DNA of 50,143 nt from a virus: the IMG/VR virus record IMGVR_UViG_3300037493_002833, positions 1-50,143 of that record, one strand, 5' to 3'. Below are positions 28,108 to 36,854 of this stretch, piece by piece. Position 1 is the stretch's first letter. Each line of letters starts with the position of its first letter. The translations under genes were made by a program, and so were the position numbers. The notes under the pieces were generated by a model, which saw only the letters and a list, made by a program, of their open reading frames with translations, did no database searches and was not told the origin of the DNA.

Positions 28108-28530
28108 TTAAGATAACATAAGTAGGTAATTAAACTTTGCTCCTGTTCCACTTAGTCCTTGTGCTAAGTTTTCAATATCACAATATTGTTTTTCTTCTCC
28201 AAATTCTTCTAATTGATATGCAAAATACATTATTTCTTTTGCTAATTTCTTAGATGCTGAATTTGAATAATCAGGTATTGCTTCAAGTTTAATTGCACCA
28301 ATCATTTTGCCCTGATACCCTTGTATTTTTTCACTTATCTCATCCTTTACTCCTACTAATTCATTATACAAAAAGTCTAAGGCTTTATGTTCTGCAAAAG
28401 ACGTAGTGCTTAGATGAAACTTGTGGGCTGCATCGTGAAAGTAAAATAATTTACTTTGTATGGATTCAGGGGTAAGCGTTGTCTTGGTTTCTTCTGAATC
28501 CTCTTTTTTAGAAACTTTTAATAGTGCCAT
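28108..28530 (-). CDS. DUF5856-like (ferritin/Dps-fold) phage protein
   Basis: The 140-residue helical protein contains FHLSTTSFAEHKALDFLYNE (about residues 38-57), then VGVKDEISEKIQGYQGKMIG. The order H-x-L-x-T-x-S-x-A-E-H-K-A-L...Y...D...YQG matches what I recall of DUF5856 proteins of crAss-like phages, which resemble Dps-type four-helix bundles. Role unknown; a capsid-associated DNA-condensing or metal-binding function would suit the fold. It lies between the small surface-type protein and the scaffold gene. Confidence 0.7.
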   Translation of the reverse strand: MALLKVSKKEDSEETKTTLTPESIQSKLFYFHDAAHKFHLSTTSFAEHKALDFLYNELVGVKDEISEKIQGYQGKMIGAIKLEAIPDYSNSASKKLAKEIMYFAYQLEEFGEEKQYCDIENLAQGLSGTGAKFNYLLMLS

Positions 28531-28531
28531 G

Positions 28532-28873
28532 TTATGAAATTTTAGCTAACATTACAATTATTTTAGCGGCAGCCGCACTTGTTCCTCCAAACTTCAAGTA
28601 CCTTCCCGCTACATTTATTTTATATAACCCTGCTGCATCTACGGCTGTTACTGCTGTGTTACTTGAAAGTTTAGTCGCATATACGGCAGTAAAGTTTGTT
28701 GCTGTGGTTGCATTACCATCAGTTACACCTTCTTCATCACCACTATCATTAGTAGAGGTAATACTTATTGTACCTGTCGGGGTTACAAATTGCGCTACTA
28801 CGTAATCATAGTTTGATACGTCAATAACAAAAGCGTTACTTACAAATACTGGTTGGATATAATCTGCTAACAT
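28532..28873 (-). CDS. Small beta-rich virion protein, capsid decoration candidate
   Basis: The 113-residue protein is rich in T, A, V and N (SNAFVIDVSNYDYVVAQFVT; YKINVAGRYLKFGGTSAAAA), with alternating beta strands and no catalytic residues. It is encoded between portal and DUF5856-like genes. Small beta-sandwich proteins at this position often decorate the head surface or form head-fibre bases. Assignment from composition and position only. Confidence 0.55.
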   Translation of the reverse strand: MLADYIQPVFVSNAFVIDVSNYDYVVAQFVTPTGTISITSTNDSGDEEGVTDGNATTATNFTAVYATKLSSNTAVTAVDAAGLYKINVAGRYLKFGGTSAAAAKIIVMLAKIS

Positions 28874-28892
28874 ATCTTTTCTTTTTTATTTA

Positions 28893-31313
28893 TTACATTA
28901 CTTGTTGTTGCTCATTTGGCATTTCTTCTTCGGGGGCTTGTTCTTGCATTTGCTCTTCGGGTGCAGGTTGTTGTTGCTGCCCTTGTTCTTGTTCCGCTTG
29001 TTGCTGCTGCATTTGTGCTAATACTTGTTCTTGTATTTGCTGATTTTGAATAGAGGCTGGTAATGCTACATTTTGAATAACCGCTTGTGCTAATGCTTGT
29101 AATTCTGACGGCATTGGCAAACCCTGTTCGTATATCTTCATTATAGATGCCAATACGGTATTCTTATTTTGGTACTCACCTGTTGCTCTTGTTTTCTCTA
29201 ATTCAATATTACCTTTTACTGTTTCTGTTTCTTGCTTAGATTTTTCTGCTTCTTGTGCCGATGCTATCTGTCCTTCTATTGTAGCTTTTTGGTTTTGTGC
29301 TGCTTGTTGTTGCTGACTAAGTAACATTTTTCTTTGTCCTTGTCTATACAATGTTTCTGCAAGTTTCACATCTTCCTTCGCTACACGCATTAACTGGAAT
29401 GGGTCAACAAATAAAACAAGTTCGGGTGTTGATGCCATTGCTTGATTAAGTAACGCTTCAAACTTCATTATCTCTTGCCCATCAGGTAAGAATCTAACAT
29501 TAGTATTAAATATTCTACTTGCTACTTCATCTTGATTAATTAATCTTCTATAAACATTTGCCCCATGAGTTACACTATCCTTTAGTAAACAAGATATTTT
29601 CCTTGCAGTATCTTTCATACATTCAGCATAAGCTAAATACATATAGTCTGTTGCATTTGCAGCTACGTCTTGTGATGTGGCTACGTTACCTTGTGTTACT
29701 CTTGGCTGTAATGCACTTGCAGCTAAGTTCGGATCTTCGCCCAATTCATCCCTTAATACTTGATAATGGAAACGATATAGTTCCATTAGTGCTTGCATCT
29801 GTGGTAGGAATCCTGCATTTGCAAGTTCTGTAATAGGGACAGGTACAGGGTTTCCCTCTGCGTCTAAACCATTGTAATACAAATCACCTACTTGTTCGTA
29901 CAGTTGCTTATAATCTACTGTTTTATTTTTATCTCCTAATCCGTAATCTATATTTTGTAAGGCAGTAACATTTATTGCTGCTCCTACTGGTTTCATCTTA
30001 GCTACAAGTTGCTGTATCTTTAACCTTGCTAAAATCATTTGGTCGGCAGGTTCTTCTATCTTTTCAGGTACAGCTATGTTTCTCATTTCATAGCTTTGGT
30101 ACATATAGAAAGAATAAGAAAATTCTGCGTTACCCACTTCTTTAGGGTCTTGTGGACGTATCATGTTTTTCTTCAATCCCCATTCTAAGATATTATCTGT
30201 ATCTTTTACATACACACCACGATAGATATTCCACATTCTATCTTCTTCCGCTTTTTCGTTGTCTGCTCTTTTTTCTGAAACACCTTTTTTTACAATGGTG
30301 CTTTTATTCTTTTTGGTTGTTACTACTGTATATGGTTCGCTATCTACTGTCTTTATTTCAAATTCATATACATCAACATTCCATTCGTCATAAGGTCTTG
30401 TATAGATAGCTGCCCATTGGTCAAGCCATGTGATTTTATCCCCTAACTGATATTCTTTTGCGGTTGCAGCTATCTTAAATAGTTCTTCTTCTGATAGTTT
30501 ACCACCGAATTGTTTGCCATATTTTTTACGTAATTCGCTTATCTTCATTGCACGAACACGACCTCTAAATGTTGTATCTCTAAAATCAGGAAACTCACTA
30601 TATGAATAAAAAGCATTTTCAGGCTTTACCCATTCTACATGAATAACACCATACTCATCCATCCATGTATAAGTTCCTACTAAACCTACTTCCGCACTAT
30701 CATGGAGCATTTTTTCTTTCATTACAGTAAACCAACTGCATGAATCCAAAACCTCATTTGCCCCCATTTCGTACTTTATTTCTTCCGGTAATCTTTGAAA
30801 TTGAGCAACCCACAAATTAAGTTCTTCCTTATCGGCAGGTATTGTAGTTCCTTCGGGTATCATCTGTACTCCCGATTCTGCTTGTAATTGTTCTAACATG
30901 GCTCTGTTGTCCATGATGAACTCTATATTCTCGTACTCATCTTGCTTTTCTTTTACCGATAATGAATCAGTAGCATTAACTACTATCTTTTCATTTCGGT
31001 TCATCCACCTACCTACCAATCCCGATACAATCCTGTTTACTATTCTTATGCTTTGCCAGTTTATATTTGCATAGTTAGTCTTTCCGTTAAATTCCATTAA
31101 ATCCTGAAATTTCTTCATGTTAATCTTACCATTGGCAGCGTTTCTATTCTGCTTAAATCTACTATTCCTTGCGAAATAATATCCACCAATGCCCCCATTA
31201 ACAGTACTAACAATATACTTAGCAAGTTCTAAGCCCGTACTTTCATCGGATTTCTTAGCAATGCTATTATTTGATAACTGAAACTCTTTTAGTATTTGCT
31301 GGTTTGCCTCCAA
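28893..31313 (-). CDS. Portal protein
   Basis: The 806-residue protein has typical large-portal features. An N-terminal clip/wing region holds YFARNSRFKQNRNAANGKIN and NWQSIRIVNRIVSGLVGRWM; a beta-rich middle mentions AIYTRPYDEWNVDVYEFEIK; a long helix-rich stem contains QMQALMELYRFHYQVLRDEL; and the Q/E/P-rich tail is low-complexity, as in crAss-like portals. It forms the dodecameric ring through which DNA is packaged and ejected. It lies upstream of the capsid module and downstream of TerL, split from TerL only by a 264-base gap holding a plus-strand mini-gene. Confidence 0.8.
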   Translation of the reverse strand: MEANQQILKEFQLSNNSIAKKSDESTGLELAKYIVSTVNGGIGGYYFARNSRFKQNRNAANGKINMKKFQDLMEFNGKTNYANINWQSIRIVNRIVSGLVGRWMNRNEKIVVNATDSLSVKEKQDEYENIEFIMDNRAMLEQLQAESGVQMIPEGTTIPADKEELNLWVAQFQRLPEEIKYEMGANEVLDSCSWFTVMKEKMLHDSAEVGLVGTYTWMDEYGVIHVEWVKPENAFYSYSEFPDFRDTTFRGRVRAMKISELRKKYGKQFGGKLSEEELFKIAATAKEYQLGDKITWLDQWAAIYTRPYDEWNVDVYEFEIKTVDSEPYTVVTTKKNKSTIVKKGVSEKRADNEKAEEDRMWNIYRGVYVKDTDNILEWGLKKNMIRPQDPKEVGNAEFSYSFYMYQSYEMRNIAVPEKIEEPADQMILARLKIQQLVAKMKPVGAAINVTALQNIDYGLGDKNKTVDYKQLYEQVGDLYYNGLDAEGNPVPVPITELANAGFLPQMQALMELYRFHYQVLRDELGEDPNLAASALQPRVTQGNVATSQDVAANATDYMYLAYAECMKDTARKISCLLKDSVTHGANVYRRLINQDEVASRIFNTNVRFLPDGQEIMKFEALLNQAMASTPELVLFVDPFQLMRVAKEDVKLAETLYRQGQRKMLLSQQQQAAQNQKATIEGQIASAQEAEKSKQETETVKGNIELEKTRATGEYQNKNTVLASIMKIYEQGLPMPSELQALAQAVIQNVALPASIQNQQIQEQVLAQMQQQQAEQEQGQQQQPAPEEQMQEQAPEEEMPNEQQQVM

Positions 31314-31367
31314 AAATTGATTTTTAAATTAGTTTCATAAAACTACTATTAGTTTTGAGATTTAATC

Positions 31368-31398
31368 TTTGTTATTACAAAAAGTTACATTAACTTTG
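31368..31398 (+). promoter_or_regulatory. Bacteroidota-type promoter for the 55-residue plus-strand gene
   Basis: TTTG (31368-31371), a 19-base spacer and TAACTTTG (31391-31398) match the Bacteroidota primary-sigma consensus TTTG-N19-21-TAnnTTTG with no mismatch. A start site about seven bases past the -7 box gives a leader of only about nine bases before the ATG at 31414. A second TTTG at 31354 lies too far upstream to be used. Confidence 0.75.
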
Positions 31399-31413
31399 AG
31401 AAACTTTTGACTT

Positions 31414-31581
31414 ATGGCTGTACTTACTATCAAACGGATGCCCGAAGATATTTCACTATATCTTAAACAAATTCAGAAAGAAATTAAAGACAAGAAAGGT
31501 ATTAAACAATTCTCCTTAGAATTAACTGCAATAAGTATTATGCGAGAGCATAAAGAGGACAAAGAAAAAAAGCAACCTTAA
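31414..31581 (+). CDS. 55-residue ribbon-helix-helix-like regulator encoded against the late operon
   Basis: The product starts MAVLTIKRMPEDISLYLKQI and continues with two helices (QKEIKDKKGIKQF; LELTAISIMREHKEDKEKK). One strand followed by two helices with a basic surface is the layout of Arc/CopG-type DNA-binding proteins. It lies between portal and TerL on the opposite strand: divergent from portal, convergent with TerL, and its stop overlaps the TerL stop by two bases. A perfect promoter precedes it, so it is likely expressed early, perhaps to repress or time late transcription. Family assignment is by pattern only. Confidence 0.7.
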   Translation: MAVLTIKRMPEDISLYLKQIQKEIKDKKGIKQFSLELTAISIMREHKEDKEKKQP

Positions 31582-33641
31582 TGGCTGCTTTGAAATCCGT
31601 TATTTTCATAAATCTTTATTAAAGGTGTAGCCATTGGAGGCGGTACTCTTACAGGTTCAATCAATACAGATATAAGCATAAGAAAAGATACTACTGTATC
31701 ATAACTTGTTCTATCGTATGGGTCAAATAGTAATGAATTTTGCAATAACTCAATGTAATCAATCATATCGCAATGATGTTCAAAATAAGATATAGCATTA
31801 TCAAGTTGTTTTGTTAAACTAAATGGAGTAATTGGTGTTCCCCTATATCTTTCAGCATTGCTTCTTTTTACTGGGTCTATAAGACTTAATGGGTATTTCC
31901 CTAAGTAACCTCTTTTACCTCTATCTTTAAAATATCCATCATAATCATCGGCTGTATGCTCATAGTAAACTAAGTAACCCCAATATTCTGCTGCTAATAA
32001 TACTTGGTTGTGCAGCATATCTTTTTCGGCAGGTCTGCCATATAAATGCCCTATTGGTCTGCCTGTGTTATTTGGATTGTTGATGTCGTACTTCCTACCA
32101 ATCCATGATGATGCTTTTGAGCCATATTTTCGACCTCCCTGACTATTAGAGTAGCTATCTACTGTTATTGCGCCATCACTTGTATTTGCAGGTACTCTTA
32201 CTCCATTTACTGTTGTGTATTTGTTTTGCCTATCTTTCTCTGGCAGGAATGTCATTTTCCAATGAAAACTATTTTCAGAAGAATTAATATCCCTCCACGT
32301 TACTGTTTGGTCATCTCTACGATAGTATATAATACTACGCATTGATATTGGATTGTTTTCTAAATACTTAATTCTTTTGTTTATATTAAACGAATTAAAA
32401 GCACAACCTGTATTGGCTGCTTCAAACATTTCTTGAACCGTTGTAGGGTTCATCCTTATTTCTTCTTCTAAAAGTTCGCCAGTAAGTCCTATCCTTCTGC
32501 TTTGAATATATACTCTCGCACCTTTTCTAATATCATCTTCTGAAATCTCACTTACGGTATCTCCTGATATTGGGTCTTTAACCACCCATTTATCTACTAA
32601 GTATTGATATTGTTCTTCGGTAGGTTCATCTATAACACTCATACCATACTTATCAATAAACCCTTCATAGTTATCGTATGCAGGTGTAAAGTATGTTACA
32701 AGTCTATTGGGTGTCTTTTTGCCGCCTGTCTTAAATTGATCTGCTCCATCCCATATCTTTTTAAATTCAGCACCACCACCCTTTGTCATTTCATTGACGG
32801 TAGAGGGCATTTCCACCCATCCTACTCTCTTAGCACCTTTTACAAGTGTCTTACTTATAATACCCCAAAACTTTGATGCAGGAACGTCTAATGGTAGTTT
32901 ACCAAACTCATCAAGTAATATCCTACTCATTCTACCTCTATCATAAGCATTTAGTACAGGCGCACGATAGTTTATCTTAGACCGTAACCCTTTTGCGTTA
33001 GGATTCTTTTTATCAATCTTTGCGGCAAATACCAATTCGGTTACACTACCTTCCCTATTTAATTGTCTTGGCTTTAAAAATACTGGTAACTGATTATAGC
33101 CAAATGCAGCCATATCAGTAAATGTATCTCTACTATCAATATTTGTTTTTGAAACTAATCCGCAATTACTATTGGTAAAAAATATACACTCATAAATAAG
33201 GTTTGCGGTTGCTTGTGAAGATGCCCCTTCCCTTCTTTTCTTACCTCTTGCTACACCTAAACAAAATAATACATTTTCCCAATGATTCATAAATAGAAAA
33301 TAATTCCTATCTGAATTTCTATAATCAGGGAAAATATCATCCTCCAGCTTCCACCAATTTAAGTAAAAATAATTCTTTCCTGTAACATAGGTAGGTTCTC
33401 CATTATTCATAAACCAAAAACCTTCCTTACATTTTTTTACTTCTTCTTGTGCAAATTCCGCTTGTTTAGCATTAAGTATAGCGTTGCCATCTTCATCCCT
33501 ATCTACCTTATTGAAATATTCAGGCAGTTCTATCCTTCTCCAATATTGTTCAGACTTAGGTAAATCACTACCTATTATTTCTTTTATATTGGGTTCATCA
33601 GGAATATTAACTACCGTTCCATATATCTCTTGCTTTCCCAT
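31578..33641 (-). CDS. terL: Terminase large subunit
   Basis: The 687-residue protein has an ATPase N-terminal half with a variant Walker A (ARGKKRREGASSQ, about residues 131-143) and Walker B RILLDEFGK (240-248). The C-terminal nuclease part has a TVDSY acidic motif near residue 495, preceded by YGSKASSWIG-type beta context. This is the packaging motor that cuts concatemers and drives DNA through the portal. The start overlaps the upstream gene's stop (TAATG). The loop between A and B motifs (TNIDSRDTFTDMAAFGYNQL) is typical of Bacteroidota-phage TerL. Confidence 0.85.
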   Translation of the reverse strand: MGKQEIYGTVVNIPDEPNIKEIIGSDLPKSEQYWRRIELPEYFNKVDRDEDGNAILNAKQAEFAQEEVKKCKEGFWFMNNGEPTYVTGKNYFYLNWWKLEDDIFPDYRNSDRNYFLFMNHWENVLFCLGVARGKKRREGASSQATANLIYECIFFTNSNCGLVSKTNIDSRDTFTDMAAFGYNQLPVFLKPRQLNREGSVTELVFAAKIDKKNPNAKGLRSKINYRAPVLNAYDRGRMSRILLDEFGKLPLDVPASKFWGIISKTLVKGAKRVGWVEMPSTVNEMTKGGGAEFKKIWDGADQFKTGGKKTPNRLVTYFTPAYDNYEGFIDKYGMSVIDEPTEEQYQYLVDKWVVKDPISGDTVSEISEDDIRKGARVYIQSRRIGLTGELLEEEIRMNPTTVQEMFEAANTGCAFNSFNINKRIKYLENNPISMRSIIYYRRDDQTVTWRDINSSENSFHWKMTFLPEKDRQNKYTTVNGVRVPANTSDGAITVDSYSNSQGGRKYGSKASSWIGRKYDINNPNNTGRPIGHLYGRPAEKDMLHNQVLLAAEYWGYLVYYEHTADDYDGYFKDRGKRGYLGKYPLSLIDPVKRSNAERYRGTPITPFSLTKQLDNAISYFEHHCDMIDYIELLQNSLLFDPYDRTSYDTVVSFLMLISVLIEPVRVPPPMATPLIKIYENNGFQSSH

Positions 33642-33994
33642 TAATCTCTTTTAGTTGCTACTGTTTCAATAAATGGTCTGCGTTCTACATCTTTCTTTTC
33701 ATTGCCTGTAACTCCTGCAATAGCCCCTAATGATTCGGCTGACTTAGATACAATTTCACACTTTTCTAAAAGTTTAAACACTCTTTCAAATGTAGCATCA
33801 GATTTACTTGCCATATCAATAGCGGATAAATCTTGACTATTAAAAATCTTGGACATTTCAGACATCTTACGCTGCAAAGAATAATAGAGTTTAGCTGCCC
33901 CATTTTCATACATAGACCTTACGCTTTCAGAAAAAGCTAAGTCTTTTTCAAGTTTTGATACCTTATCTTGTAATTCTTCTAATGTTTCTGACAT
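33641..33994 (-). CDS. Coiled-coil protein next to TerL, possible small terminase subunit
   Basis: The 117-residue protein begins with a heptad-rich helix (LEELQDKVSKLEKDLAFSES) and continues helical (YYSLQRKMSEMSKIFNSQDL). It ends with a basic, possibly disordered tail (KKDVERRPFIETVATKRD). Its stop shares a base with the TerL ATG, so it is translationally coupled to TerL. Position and oligomerising helix fit a small terminase subunit, but no clear helix-turn-helix is seen; a TerL-associated accessory is possible. Confidence 0.55.
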   Translation of the reverse strand: MSETLEELQDKVSKLEKDLAFSESVRSMYENGAAKLYYSLQRKMSEMSKIFNSQDLSAIDMASKSDATFERVFKLLEKCEIVSKSAESLGAIAGVTGNEKKDVERRPFIETVATKRD

Positions 33995-34569
33995 ATATCT
34001 TGTTTAATAATTAATCCTTGCCCAGTTCCTAAATCTATACATATTTCGGGTTTATCTGCAAGGAACTCCCATACTGCTTTTGGACACCCATGTGTAGTTT
34101 CAAACTTAAAGTCATCTAAAAGTATAACACCACCTACTACCATTTTATCGTAAAAGTAGTTAAGGCAATCCATAGTGGAACTATAAATATCTACATCTAA
34201 ATGTACCATGCCAAATGTATGCCCATCTAATAAGTGTTTTGCGTCATTAAAGTTGCTTTTGATAACCTTGCAATTTTCAAATTTAGACAGGAATTGGCTA
34301 ACATCTTCATAAGACGTATCTGCAAAATCTCCTTTGTTATGCCAATCTATTGACTTATCTGTTTCAGGCATACCCTCAAAAGTATCTATACAGAATACTA
34401 ATCCTTTAGTAATACTATTAATTAAATAGGCAGAACCACCTTTATAAACACCTACCTCTGCAATCGGTAAGTCAGAATATTGCTTAACTAATTCGGATAA
34501 AATAGATAAACGTGATTTATCAATTAAAGTCCTACCGTCAATTTTTAATATAATATCATCTATACTCAT
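33979..34569 (-). CDS. TylF/MdmC-like SAM-dependent O-methyltransferase
   Basis: The 196-residue class I methyltransferase has the SAM-binding loop IAEVGVYKGGSA (36-47), the metal-binding MVHLDVDIYSST (121-132, D125/D127) and the GGVILLDDF strand (146-154). This matches the macrocin O-methyltransferase (TylF) family, which methylates sugar hydroxyls using a divalent metal. The first 16 bases of the TerL-associated gene overlap its end. It may cap or modify the sugars made by the glycosyltransferase genes just upstream; lying between packaging and structural genes it is likely late-expressed. Confidence 0.8.
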   Translation of the reverse strand: MSIDDIILKIDGRTLIDKSRLSILSELVKQYSDLPIAEVGVYKGGSAYLINSITKGLVFCIDTFEGMPETDKSIDWHNKGDFADTSYEDVSQFLSKFENCKVIKSNFNDAKHLLDGHTFGMVHLDVDIYSSTMDCLNYFYDKMVVGGVILLDDFKFETTHGCPKAVWEFLADKPEICIDLGTGQGLIIKQDICQKH

Positions 34570-34585
34570 AGTGTCTAAACTTCTT

Positions 34586-35152
34586 TTATTTTGATGCCAT
34601 AACTGGGGCGGCAGAAGCTACTTTGGCTTGGTTATCTGCTGCCTCTGCTGCGTATCTATCATTTAATAGATTAGAAAAAACAGTCATAAAGTTAGGGTGT
34701 ATTTCATTAAACTTAGGGTCATTAAGACCTGATTTGTATTTACCACCTGTCAGGTATTCTTTATTTGCCATTACTTCAAGAGGTGTTCTAATCCCTTTTG
34801 CTCTTGCTTTGGCTAACATTTCCTTTAGTGCAGCTTGTTTCCACATTCCTTGTTGCTTTTGGATATTAGCTACATCTACTATATTACCTGCTGCACCTTG
34901 TTTTGCTAAATTAGGTGATGATGTTAATTCTTGTGATGCAGAAGTTACTAATTGGTCAGCATTAATAAGACCTCTCCTTGATAAGTCTTTAGCTAAGTCT
35001 ATTGTATTTCCTTCTGGAATCCAATTAGCAAATCTCTCTAACTGTTCTGTTGTTAGCGGTGTGTTTGCACTTGTAGGTACAGGCTCTCCTACCTTTGTGG
35101 CAATCTTAGTATCAATTTTTTTCTTGGCTGCTAATAATTTGTTGTCAGGCAT
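34586..35152 (-). CDS. Hypothetical virion-associated protein
   Basis: The 188-residue, mostly helical protein (PDNKLLAAKKKIDTKIATKV) has a central helix-rich part (GMWKQAALKEMLAKARAKGI) and an A/S-rich tail (AAEAADNQAKVASAAPVMASK). No motif points to an enzyme. Its ATG overlaps the end of the preceding gene by 8 bases. Position between packaging and sugar genes gives little; a head-completion or packaging accessory is conceivable. Confidence 0.6.
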   Translation of the reverse strand: MPDNKLLAAKKKIDTKIATKVGEPVPTSANTPLTTEQLERFANWIPEGNTIDLAKDLSRRGLINADQLVTSASQELTSSPNLAKQGAAGNIVDVANIQKQQGMWKQAALKEMLAKARAKGIRTPLEVMANKEYLTGGKYKSGLNDPKFNEIHPNFMTVFSNLLNDRYAAEAADNQAKVASAAPVMASK

Positions 35153-35798
35153 AATCTTGTATTTTTTTTGCGTTATTTGATGAAAGTCCTACCAAAAGTA
35201 ACGAATTTTTTACTTTCTTTGTTAAATATCCATCAATAGCTATAATTTCTTCCCTCTCATTTTCCTCTCCCGCAAAATGTCTTACTCTTATTTTTCTTTC
35301 CTCCTTGCCATTATCACCTTGATATACTATCTCGTAATCACTTGCTTTTAGGGTATGAACAACCTTACATTTTAGCTTACCACTTGTAATATACAGTATA
35401 TCTTTTATTACGCTTGGTTGCATTCCTTCAAGCGTCCCTATATATGGTTCGTAAACTCTTAATGCGGTTTCAAATCCTTTTATTGGTTTCCATTCTTTAC
35501 TAATATCCTCTCTCCATAAATAACACTCTAACAATGGTATGCTATAATAACTCACATTCGTTTCACGTGAAATAAACACCTTATTAGTGTCATGGATAGA
35601 GTTATGATGTATTAATACTTGTGCGCCTGTTGGTAAATCTTCACCTGATACTACTACGGCATTTACTGGCATAGTTTCCCTTTTATTCAAGTTCTCTACA
35701 TCTCTTTCAAGTATTATCTTTGTCCCATCATCAAATGTATGAGAGTTTTTAAGGGATAAATCAATTTCTATTAATACCCTTCCTTCTGTATGTTTCAT
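35145..35798 (-). CDS. Beta-rich protein, possible GroES-like fold
   Basis: The 217-residue protein has an N-terminal pattern reminiscent of co-chaperonin: GRVLIEIDLSLK, then VNAVVVSGEDLPTGAQVLIH (about residues 44-63) and NKVFISRETNVSYYSIPLLE. It ends with a compact region (LLVGLSSNNAKKIQDYA). If correct, this genome has two GroES-like proteins; otherwise it is an unknown beta-barrel. It overlaps its neighbours by 4 (ATGA) and 8 bases. Confidence in the fold is low. Confidence 0.5.
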   Translation of the reverse strand: MKHTEGRVLIEIDLSLKNSHTFDDGTKIILERDVENLNKRETMPVNAVVVSGEDLPTGAQVLIHHNSIHDTNKVFISRETNVSYYSIPLLECYLWREDISKEWKPIKGFETALRVYEPYIGTLEGMQPSVIKDILYITSGKLKCKVVHTLKASDYEIVYQGDNGKEERKIRVRHFAGEENEREEIIAIDGYLTKKVKNSLLLVGLSSNNAKKIQDYA

Positions 35799-36547
35799 TT
35801 GTTTAATTTTAATATCCAGTCTTTTAAATAAATAGGTAATGGTTTATGAATTGGTACTAAATCTGATTCCGTAAATCCCCAATCTTTCCAATCAAATTCT
35901 TCTTTTAAATCCGCACGTTTGTCATATTCTATTTGAAAAATATTTTGTTGTATTTCTTTTATTTTGGCTATATGCTTTTTGTTATCCCTTATAAAACCCA
36001 TGTGAAAAATCTCAATTTTATTGATAAAGTTCAAATTAGAATTACTTAGTATAGATTCACCATCATCGTATGACCTATAATAAGTTTTAGTAAGCCTATT
36101 TACTATTGTACTAACTGGCGATCTGTCTTGCCTTACATTAAGCATATGGTGTTCATCTGCCCAAAGATTATGCCTTGTTACACAATACCCTTCTTCCCCT
36201 AATTCAACTGCTTGTCTTATATGCGGGATGCTGTCTTGGCTTACACATTCATCCGCCTGACAAAGAAAACAATACTCATATCCGTCTATTTGTGCTTTGT
36301 TTATTGCTATATTTTGGAAATACGATAATTTTTCTCTCCCCTCCCTTTTATCCCAACTTTCTTTTGTACATAAGATTATAGTTATACCTCCAATAGACTT
36401 TAGCAATTCTAATGTTTCATCTTCACTCTCTACATAACATACATAAACTACATCACAAAAAGCCTTCATAGAATTTATAGATGCCTCAAAGCAATAGTCT
36501 AAGGCACACCCTTGTCGAATCATAGTTACTCCCGCTAATTTTTTCAT
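35795..36547 (-). CDS. Glycosyltransferase, GT-A/family 2-like
   Basis: The product (start chosen at ATG 36547, MKKLAGVTMIRQG, 250 residues) has a GT-A-like order: GVTMIRQGCALDYCFEASIN, VVYVCYVESEDETLELLKSI, a YCFLCQADECVSQ motif (acidic metal-site region replacing a plain DxD), then HNLWADEHH and conserved W/D residues. An upstream ATG at 36583 would add 12 residues but overlap the remnant of an AP2-type gene, so the internal start is preferred. It would transfer a sugar to an acceptor such as fibre, virion or lipid. It overlaps the downstream gene by ATGA. Confidence 0.75.
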   Translation of the reverse strand: MKKLAGVTMIRQGCALDYCFEASINSMKAFCDVVYVCYVESEDETLELLKSIGGITIILCTKESWDKREGREKLSYFQNIAINKAQIDGYEYCFLCQADECVSQDSIPHIRQAVELGEEGYCVTRHNLWADEHHMLNVRQDRSPVSTIVNRLTKTYYRSYDDGESILSNSNLNFINKIEIFHMGFIRDNKKHIAKIKEIQQNIFQIEYDKRADLKEEFDWKDWGFTESDLVPIHKPLPIYLKDWILKLNK

Positions 36548-36557
36548 TATTACATTT

Positions 36558-36844
36558 TTATGATGGATATTCTCCTCTGCCATATTTTACTTCTGATTTT
36601 ATAATTTCTTCTTTAGTGAGTTCATTTAGTTTAGCACTATTTCCCAAGTATTTAATTGCTGCCTCATTGTACATTAACGCTGCTTTATATTCATTTTTCG
36701 TTCTCCCAATCTTTATCCTTTCCCGCAATCACGCTTACAAAGCCACATATAAGTTCCTTGCTTATTTACACCTACATCATTGATAACTAATAGCTTCCCA
36801 AAGCGTTTACCTTCAAGTTTTAACTTTAATCGTTTATGTCCCAT
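36558..36844 (-). pseudogene. Remnant of an HNH/AP2-type homing endonuclease
   Basis: Two pieces of one former gene lie in different frames. The first (ATG at 36844) reads MGHKRLKLKLEGKRFGKLLV then MWLCKRDCGKG and stops at 36713-36715; it parallels the zinc-binding N-terminal domain found intact at 37608-37811. The second frame, open to the stop at 36558, reads GRTKNEYKAALMYNEAA and IKYLGNSAKLNELTKE, an AP2 C-terminal segment. The HNH core between them is missing. The layout indicates deletion plus frameshift decay of a homing endonuclease in the sugar region. Confidence 0.65.
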
Positions 36845-36854
36845 AAAATATAAA

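Noticed and set aside
34623-35180. 185-residue plus-strand frame
   Set aside because: Antisense to a tightly overlapping minus-strand gene, with cysteine-rich nonsense composition.
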